The position numbers and the translations under genes are program-made. Shown here in pieces: positions 58,486 through 64,000 of a DNA stretch of 64,000 bases. The stretch comes from Cupriavidus basilensis. Its GTDB lineage: Bacteria; Pseudomonadota; Gammaproteobacteria; Burkholderiales; Burkholderiaceae. Within the stretch, counting starts at the first letter, position 1, and every line of letters begins with the position of its first letter. Below the pieces are notes generated by a model. It was not told where the DNA came from. It was given only the letters and a program-made list of their open reading frames with translations, and made no database searches. The stretch lies in contig NZ_CP062803.1 in assembly GCF_008801925.2 (NCBI RefSeq), positions 2,232,001 through 2,296,000 of the forward strand, in the 5' to 3' direction.

Positions 58486-59307
58486 TCAAAGATAAATGGC
58501 TAGCAAGGCGGCCAGCGGAAACACGGGCAACAGCGCGTCGATCCGGTCGAGCACGCCGCCATGGCCGGGCAACAGCCGGCTGCTGTCCTTCATGCCGACC
58601 TGGCGCTTGAGCAACGACTCGAAGAGATCGCCGACCACGCTGGCAACCACCAGCAGGGTCGACAGCAACGCCACCACAGCCAGGCCGTTATGGTCGGCCA
58701 TGCGAGAGAACCAGGTCGGGGAATAAGCTTGGGTAGCGGCCAGCGCAAGTGCGATCAGCAGCACCACCAGCCAGCCGCCGATGGCGCCCTCCCAGGACTT
58801 GCCCGGGCTGATGGTTAGGGCAAGCTTGCGCCGCCCGATAGCTTTGCCAACGAAATAGGCGCCGATATCGGCAGCCCAGACCAGGACCGCTACGGACAGC
58901 AGCACCCCGATGCCCAGCTCGCGCAGGATCAGGGTGGCATGACCGAACGCCGGCAGCATGAACAAGCCGAGAATGGCGCCCAGCAAGGTAAAGGACGGGC
59001 TCGCCTGGCGCACGCCGCGCGCCAGCAGCACCACGGCGACGCCCCAGCAGGCCACGCCGATCTGCAGCAGGCGCGTCAGCGCCTGGCGGTCGGCGGCGTC
59101 ATGCCAGCCGATCAGGGCGACCAGGCAGGCCACCGCATAGACATAGGGCCAGACGCCGCGCAGCCCGATCAGGCGGCCAAATTCCCAGCCCGCCAGGACG
59201 ACGATCACCGCCACTAGGCCAGCCAGGGCCGACGGAGGTGCCAGGAACAGGATCGGCAGGATCAGCAGCAACAGGCATACGGCGGTGATGACACGGGTAA
59301 GAAGCAT
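58486..59307 (-). CDS. cdsA: Phosphatidate cytidylyltransferase
   Basis: 273 aa, about eight membrane helices. Makes CDP-diacylglycerol. The C-terminal signature is SVVGDLFESLLKRQVGMKDS followed by GHGGVLDRIDALL. ATG 59307 is chosen; longer upstream frame overlaps uppS. Confidence 0.95.
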   Translation of the reverse strand: MLLTRVITAVCLLLLILPILFLAPPSALAGLVAVIVVLAGWEFGRLIGLRGVWPYVYAVACLVALIGWHDAADRQALTRLLQIGVACWGVAVVLLARGVRQASPSFTLLGAILGLFMLPAFGHATLILRELGIGVLLSVAVLVWAADIGAYFVGKAIGRRKLALTISPGKSWEGAIGGWLVVLLIALALAATQAYSPTWFSRMADHNGLAVVALLSTLLVVASVVGDLFESLLKRQVGMKDSSRLLPGHGGVLDRIDALLPVFPLAALLAIYL

Positions 59308-59345
59308 GCGCTGCGGGATTCCGGTGAAAAAATGGCAAACGGGCT

Positions 59346-60119
59346 TCAGGCGGTGCCGGAAAGGCCGGGTGGCGCGACCACTTGCGCGCTGGTACGGCCG
59401 AAGCGGCGCTCGCGCTGCCGGTACGAGGCAAACGCCTTGTCGAGCTCCGCAGCGCTGAAATCCGGCCAGAACACGTCGGTGAAATAGAGCTCGGAGTAGG
59501 CCAGCTGCCACAGCAGGAAATTGCTGATGCGCTGCTCGCCGCCGGTGCGGATGAACAGGTCCGGCTCGGGCGCGTAGGCCATGGCCAGGTGCGGCGCGAG
59601 CATGGATTCGTCAACGGACTCGGGATCGAGCATGGGCGAGCGCGCCAGCATCTTGCGCATGGCCTGGAGCAGGTCCCAGCGGCCGCCGTAATTGGCGGCG
59701 ATGGTCACCGTCAGGCCGGTATTGTTATCCGTGCGGGCCTCGGCGTCGGCGATCAACTGCTGGATACGCGGGCTGAAGCGGCTCAGGTCGCCAACCACCC
59801 GCACTCGGATATTGTTGGCGTGCATCTTGATCACCTCACGGCGCAGCGCGGTCATGAACAGCCGCATCAGGAACGAGACTTCGTCCGCCGGGCGGCGCCA
59901 GTTCTCGGAACTGAACGCGAACAGGGTCAGGTACTGCACGCCACGCGCGGCGCAGGCCTCCACCACGGCCCGGACGGCATCCAGGCCACGGCTGTGGCCG
60001 GCTACGCGTGGCAGGTGCCGCTTGGTCGCCCAGCGGCCGTTGCCATCCATGATGATGGCGACGTGGCGGGGCACATAGGTAGAGTCGGGGACGCTGAGCG
60101 TGGAACTGATGTGATGCAT
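59346..60119 (-). CDS. uppS: Undecaprenyl diphosphate synthase
   Basis: 257 aa. Makes the C55 carrier for peptidoglycan. MDGNGRWA (24-31) with the catalytic Asp, [16 protein letters not shown] and ERRFG near the end are diagnostic. ATG 60119 gives a short leader. Confidence 0.96.
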   Translation of the reverse strand: MHHISSTLSVPDSTYVPRHVAIIMDGNGRWATKRHLPRVAGHSRGLDAVRAVVEACAARGVQYLTLFAFSSENWRRPADEVSFLMRLFMTALRREVIKMHANNIRVRVVGDLSRFSPRIQQLIADAEARTDNNTGLTVTIAANYGGRWDLLQAMRKMLARSPMLDPESVDESMLAPHLAMAYAPEPDLFIRTGGEQRISNFLLWQLAYSELYFTDVFWPDFSAAELDKAFASYRQRERRFGRTSAQVVAPPGLSGTA

Positions 60120-60172
60120 GATGGGAAACGGTACCGGACACAGCGGCGGCTGGCAAGCCGCCGCATCAAGCG

Positions 60173-60733
60173 TCACACCGTCATGATCTCCTTATCCTTC
60201 TCGGCGACCATCCTGTCGATCTCGGCAACGAACTTGTCGGTCAGCTTCTGGACATCGTCCTGGCCGCGGCGCTCATCGTCCTCGGAAATGGCTTTGTCCT
60301 TGACCAGCTTCTTGAACTGCTCGTTGGCATCCCGGCGCAGGTTGCGCACGGCGATCTTGGCGCCCTCGGCCTCGCCCTTGACGACCTTGGCGAGTTCCTT
60401 GCGGCGCTCTTCGGTCAGCATGGGCATGGGCACGCGGATGGTCTCGCCCATGGTCGACGGGTTCAGGCCCAGGTCCGCGTCGCGGATGGCCTTCTCGATG
60501 GCGCTGACCATCTTCTTTTCCCAAGGCTGCACGCTGATGGTGCGCGAATCGGCCAGGCCGACGTTGGCCACCTGGCTGATCGGCACCGGGGAGCCGTAGT
60601 AATCCACTTGCACGTGGTCGAGCAGACCTGTGTGTGCACGACCAGTGCGAATCTTGGCCAGGTCGGCCTTGAACGCTTCAATGGTCTTTTGCATTTTCTG
60701 CTCGACGCTCTTCTTGGTGTCGGCGACGCTCAT
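60173..60733 (-). CDS. frr: Ribosome recycling factor
   Basis: 186 aa. Releases ribosomes after termination together with [24 protein letters not shown] and [21 protein letters not shown] are the family motifs. Located between pyrH and uppS as in most beta-proteobacteria. Confidence 0.97.
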   Translation of the reverse strand: MSVADTKKSVEQKMQKTIEAFKADLAKIRTGRAHTGLLDHVQVDYYGSPVPISQVANVGLADSRTISVQPWEKKMVSAIEKAIRDADLGLNPSTMGETIRVPMPMLTEERRKELAKVVKGEAEGAKIAVRNLRRDANEQFKKLVKDKAISEDDERRGQDDVQKLTDKFVAEIDRMVAEKDKEIMTV

Positions 60734-60853
60734 CTTTACCTCCGAAAACGGGTAATCATGATCCCGGACGGTGGGATCGAAAATGAATCATTCTACTCTT
60801 TGCCGGCACGCGCGCCACCTTCGGCGGCAGCGCACCAGCGCCTGGTGCTGCAC

Positions 60854-61564
60854 TTATACGTGCACCAGCGTACCTTCGTCTTCGCCCAGGATCACGCGTT
60901 TGAGCGCGCCCGGCTTGACGATGGAGAACACCTTGATCGGCAGCTTCTGGTCGCGGCACAGGGCGAATGCCGTAGCATCCATCACCTGCAGGTTGCGTGA
61001 GATCGCCTCATCAAAGGAGATGGTGGTGTAACGCGTGGCGCTGGGGTCCTTCTTGGGGTCGGCGGTGTAGACGCCGTCGACCTTGGTCGCCTTGAGCACG
61101 ATCTCCGCGCCAATTTCCGCGCCGCGCAGGGCAGCCGCGGTATCGGTGGTGAAGAACGGGTTGCCGGTGCCGGCGGCGAAGATCACCACCTTGCCCTCCT
61201 CCAGCTGGCGAATGGCGCGCGGGCGGATGTAAGGTTCGACCACCTGGTCCATGCGCAGGGCCGACTGCACGCGGCCCACGATATCGGCGTGGCGCATGGC
61301 GTCCTGCAGGGCCAGCGCATTCATCATGGTGGCCAGCATGCCCATGTAGTCTGCAGTCGCGCGGTCCATGCCCGCTGCCCCGCCGGCCACGCCGCGGAAG
61401 ATATTGCCGCCGCCGATCACCACCGCGACCTGGACGCCCAGCCTCACGATCTCGGCGATGTCATTGACCATGCTTTCGATGGTGGAGCGGTTGATGCCGA
61501 AGGCATCATCGCCCATCAGGGCCTCGCCGGACAATTTCAGTAGGACGCGCTTATAGGCTGGCAT
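60854..61564 (-). CDS. pyrH: Uridylate kinase
   Basis: 236 aa. Phosphorylates [30 protein letters not shown] and [16 protein letters not shown] mark the amino-acid-kinase fold. The longer frame beyond 61564 has no conserved residues. Confidence 0.97.
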   Translation of the reverse strand: MPAYKRVLLKLSGEALMGDDAFGINRSTIESMVNDIAEIVRLGVQVAVVIGGGNIFRGVAGGAAGMDRATADYMGMLATMMNALALQDAMRHADIVGRVQSALRMDQVVEPYIRPRAIRQLEEGKVVIFAAGTGNPFFTTDTAAALRGAEIGAEIVLKATKVDGVYTADPKKDPSATRYTTISFDEAISRNLQVMDATAFALCRDQKLPIKVFSIVKPGALKRVILGEDEGTLVHV

Positions 61565-61807
61565 ATTGATCCCCGGAGCTGGTTCGGCTCGTTCTGTTGA
61601 GCCGGATATTTGAAGGCAGGCGGCACGGATCGGCGTGCCACCGCTATAAAAGCCGGTTTTCGGGGTGGCCTGGCTCCGGCACGGCAACAGCGCGATAACA
61701 CGCGAAAAACTCGCGTTCAAAGCGCCCCTGGGGCACGGCAGGTCAGACGACTGCGGAAACGGGCTACCAAGCCCGCGCCGCACGGGTAAGCGCGGCGCGG
61801 TCATTTG

Positions 61808-61839
61808 TGCCGAGGGGCACCTTGCGGTGCCCCTCGGCA
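61808..61839. terminator. Strong hairpin between tsf and pyrH
   Basis: TGCCGAGGGGCACC (61808-61821) and GGTGCCCCTCGGCA (61826-61839) form a perfect 14-bp stem with a TTGC loop. No U-tract follows on the minus strand, so it may act as a processing or attenuation element rather than a complete terminator. Confidence 0.55.
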
Positions 61840-61890
61840 TTATACGGCGACCGGTGAGGCACCCTACCGGGCACCCTGGCCGCCAGGACT

Positions 61891-62769
61891 TCAGGCCTTT
61901 TGGGCAGCTGCCACTTGGGCGGCCACTTCAGCGGCGAAGTCGTCCTGCTTCTTCTCGATGCCTTCACCAACCACGTACAGGGTGAAACCCTTGACCGTGG
62001 TGTTGGCAGCCTTGAGCATCTGCTCAACGGTCTGCTTGTCGTTCTTCACGAAGGTCTGGTTGAACAGCGACACTTCCTTCAGGTACTTCTGCACCGAGCC
62101 GTCGACCATCTTGGCGACGATTTCGGCCGGCTTGCCCGATTCGGCAGCCTTTTGCTCGGCGATGCTGCGCTCCTTGGCGATCAGGTCGGCGGGCACGTCG
62201 GCGGACGACAGCGACACCGGCTTCATCGCGGCAACGTGCATGGCCACGTCCTTGGCGGCGGTTTCATCGCCGTCGAACTCGACCATCACGCCGATGCGGG
62301 TGCCGTGCAGGTAAGCAGCCAGCTTGCCGCCATTGGCGTAGCGGGCAAAGCGGCGGATCGCCAGGTTTTCGCCGATCTTGCCGATCAGGGCGGTACGGGT
62401 GGCTTCCACGGTCACGCCGTCGATTTCCAGCGCCGACAGCGCAGCCACGTCGGCCGGGTTCTGCTTGGCGACCAGTTCGGCGACCTTGTTCGCGAACGCC
62501 ATGAAGTCGTCGTTCTTCGACACGAAGTCGGTTTCGCAGTTCAGTTCCACCAGCGCGCCGGTGGTACCTTCGATGAAGGACACGACCACGCCTTCGGCGG
62601 TCACGCGCGAAGCGGCCTTGCTGGCCTTGTTGCCCAGCTTGACGCGCAGCAGCTCTTCAGCCTTTTCCAGGTTGCCTTCGGCCTCGGTCAGGGCCTTCTT
62701 GCATTCCATCATCGGCGCGTCGGTCTTCGCGCGCAGTTCTGCCACCATGCTTGCGGTAATTGCCGCCAT
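61891..62769 (-). CDS. tsf: Translation elongation factor Ts
   Basis: 292 aa. Nucleotide exchange factor for EF-Tu. [20 protein letters not shown] and the core [20 protein letters not shown] are characteristic. Downstream of rpsB, as usual. Confidence 0.97.
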   Translation of the reverse strand: MAAITASMVAELRAKTDAPMMECKKALTEAEGNLEKAEELLRVKLGNKASKAASRVTAEGVVVSFIEGTTGALVELNCETDFVSKNDDFMAFANKVAELVAKQNPADVAALSALEIDGVTVEATRTALIGKIGENLAIRRFARYANGGKLAAYLHGTRIGVMVEFDGDETAAKDVAMHVAAMKPVSLSSADVPADLIAKERSIAEQKAAESGKPAEIVAKMVDGSVQKYLKEVSLFNQTFVKNDKQTVEQMLKAANTTVKGFTLYVVGEGIEKKQDDFAAEVAAQVAAAQKA

Positions 62770-62889
62770 TTGTCACTCCTTGAATGGTTCGCCCCGCCCT
62801 ACCCCGCCATCGATATGGCGCGATCCGGGACCGGAGGTAAGTTCAACTTCACCCGCGCCAGATCATGCCAGGGGCGGATGACAACAATT

Positions 62890-62919
62890 CGAAAAAAGGG
62901 GGCGTAAGATTCGCCCCCT
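62890..62919 (-). terminator. Terminator/attenuator between rpsB and tsf
   Basis: AGGGGGCG (62897-62904) and CGCCCCCT (62912-62919) pair around TAAGATT. On the minus strand TTTTTTCG follows, so it has an intrinsic-terminator shape. It would lower tsf relative to rpsB unless read through. Confidence 0.7.
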
Positions 62920-63034
62920 CGGTTGCCGGAAAGCCCCCGGCTGCGCGCAGCGCCCCGGCCCAGGGGCCGGTTGGCTAGCGATGATGTGTCAGCTTGCGAT
63001 GCGCGCGGTACGGGGTCCTCTCGGCAGCAAGCCT

Positions 63035-63778
63035 TTAGGCTTCTTCGACTTCGACGAAATCGTCGCCGCCGCGAGCAGCTTCAACCACGTCCTGCACGGC
63101 GTTTGCACGGCCTTCCAGGATCGCGTCTGCCACGCCGCGCACGTACAGGGCAACTGCCTTGCTCGAGTCGTCGTTGCCCGGGATCACGTAGTCGATGCCT
63201 TCCGGCGAGTGGTTGGTATCGACCACGCCGATGACGGGAACGCCCAGCTTCTTGGCTTCGGTCACGGCAATCTTGTGGTAGCCGACGTCGACCACGAAGA
63301 TGGCGTCAGGCACGCCGCCCATGTCCTTGATGCCGCCGATGGACTTTTGCAGCTTGTCCATTTCGCGCTCGAACATCAGCGCTTCCTTCTTGCTCATGGT
63401 TTCCAGCGCGCCAGCTTCCTTGGCGGCTTCCATGTCCTTCAGGCGCTTGATCGAGATCTTGACGGTCTTGAAGTTGGTCATCATGCCGCCGAGCCAGCGG
63501 GCATCGACGTAAGGCATGCCGGCGCGGCCTGCTTCTTCAGCCAGGATTTCGCGCGATTGACGCTTGGTGCCCACGAACAGCACGGTGCCGCGGTTTGCTG
63601 CCAGTTGACGCACGTACTTCAGCGCGTCCTGGAACATCGGCAACGTCTTTTCGAGGTTGATAATATGGATCTTGTTGCGATGGCCGAAGATGTACGGAGC
63701 CATCTTGGGGTTCCAGAAGCGGGTTTGGTGGCCGAAGTGGCAACCGGCTTCCAGCATTTCGCGCATGGTAACGGACAT
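63035..63778 (-). CDS. rpsB: 30S ribosomal protein S2
   Basis: 247 aa from ATG 63778. [40 protein letters not shown] and [20 protein letters not shown] are S2 signatures. The tail is acidic (DDFVEVEEA). First gene of the rpsB-tsf-pyrH-frr string. Confidence 0.98.
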   Translation of the reverse strand: MSVTMREMLEAGCHFGHQTRFWNPKMAPYIFGHRNKIHIINLEKTLPMFQDALKYVRQLAANRGTVLFVGTKRQSREILAEEAGRAGMPYVDARWLGGMMTNFKTVKISIKRLKDMEAAKEAGALETMSKKEALMFEREMDKLQKSIGGIKDMGGVPDAIFVVDVGYHKIAVTEAKKLGVPVIGVVDTNHSPEGIDYVIPGNDDSSKAVALYVRGVADAILEGRANAVQDVVEAARGGDDFVEVEEA

Positions 63779-64000
63779 GAAAATCTCCAAAAGGGTTAGG
63801 TCTGAAGTCCGCCCCGACATTCCTGAAAAGGAACACCCCGGATGGACGGACTCGCAATTTCAATAACTTTGTATTTAATAAGCGCAAGGCGCCTGCCAAA
63901 TACCGTAGCACTACCGCAGCACAGAAGTGGCTGCCCAGCCCGCCAGTTGCTACCCGCAAGTCACATCGACCTGCCAGGCAGCCGCAATAAGGCTAGCCAG
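63779..64000 (-). promoter_or_regulatory. rpsB leader and promoter region
   Basis: In the transcript AGTCCG (63847-63852) pairs with CGGACT (63806-63811) enclosing a TTCCT/AGGAA stem (63820-63833) and two GGGG runs. This layout resembles S2-binding rpsB leaders, which repress rpsB-tsf when S2 is in excess. An AT-rich patch at 63866-63886 with TTGGCA upstream may be the promoter; hexamer assignment is weak. Confidence 0.5.

Overview
The window is GC-rich DNA of a beta-proteobacterium, most likely a Cupriavidus/Ralstonia-type member of the Burkholderiales. The evidence is the gene order of the conserved right half (rpsB-tsf-pyrH-frr-uppS-cdsA-dxr-rseP-bamA-skp-lpxD-fabZ-lpxA-lpxB-rnhB), the ppsA/ppsR and guaB/guaA neighbourhoods, and the protein style (many SDRs, a Bug/TctC receptor, DUF1302/DUF1329 proteins). 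No rRNA, tRNA, CRISPR array or complete insertion sequence was recognised.

Positions 1-33,801 are an accessory catabolic region. A partial aldehyde dehydrogenase and a LysR regulator lie at the left edge. A plus-strand block (1,748-6,248) encodes an MFS carrier, an RraA/HMG-aldolase-like protein, a fumarylacetoacetase-family enzyme, an arylformamidase-like hydrolase and an SDR. A minus-strand block (17,493 down to 6,264) encodes SDRs, a hemerythrin, a second fumarylacetoacetase-family enzyme, a Bug receptor, an acyl-CoA dehydrogenase beside an APH-type kinase, an amidohydrolase and two oxygenase-like proteins. A plus block (17,658-21,939) holds a DUF35 protein with a thiolase-fold partner, an MFS carrier and a ferredoxin-reductase-type flavoprotein. 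A long minus operon (32,029 down to 22,087) joins a putative trans-envelope lipophile transport module (DUF1302 barrel, DUF1329, YCF48-like, RND/MMPL) to a VOC-like protein, an enoyl-CoA hydratase, an SDR and a DUF1993 protein. Together they suggest O2-dependent and CoA-dependent breakdown of a hydrophobic, probably cyclic substrate; the substrate cannot be read from sequence.

The most striking feature is the oxygenase pair at 6,264-8,302. One protein keeps the mononuclear-iron motif but has no Rieske cluster motif. Its neighbour keeps a perfect Rieske motif but has lost the iron ligands. The pair looks like a Rieske oxygenase whose two cofactors are split between two subunits.

Positions 32,030-35,140 form a boundary zone: an FNR-like promoter element with stacked palindromes, a TetR regulator, and two 5'-truncated genes (a tyrosine recombinase and a superfamily I helicase) fused head to head at about 34,405, next to the 3' end of guaA. 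guaA is a known genomic-island integration site, so this is probably the scar of a deleted island.

Positions 35,188-64,000 are core genome: guaA, a small membrane protein, guaB, a DMT-family permease, a DUF4124 protein, ratA/rnfH, smpB, an SPFH/NfeD pair, ppsA with its regulator ppsR, an rRNA/tRNA methyltransferase, rnhB, the lipid A/outer-membrane-assembly cluster, and the translation genes frr, tsf and rpsB with pyrH.
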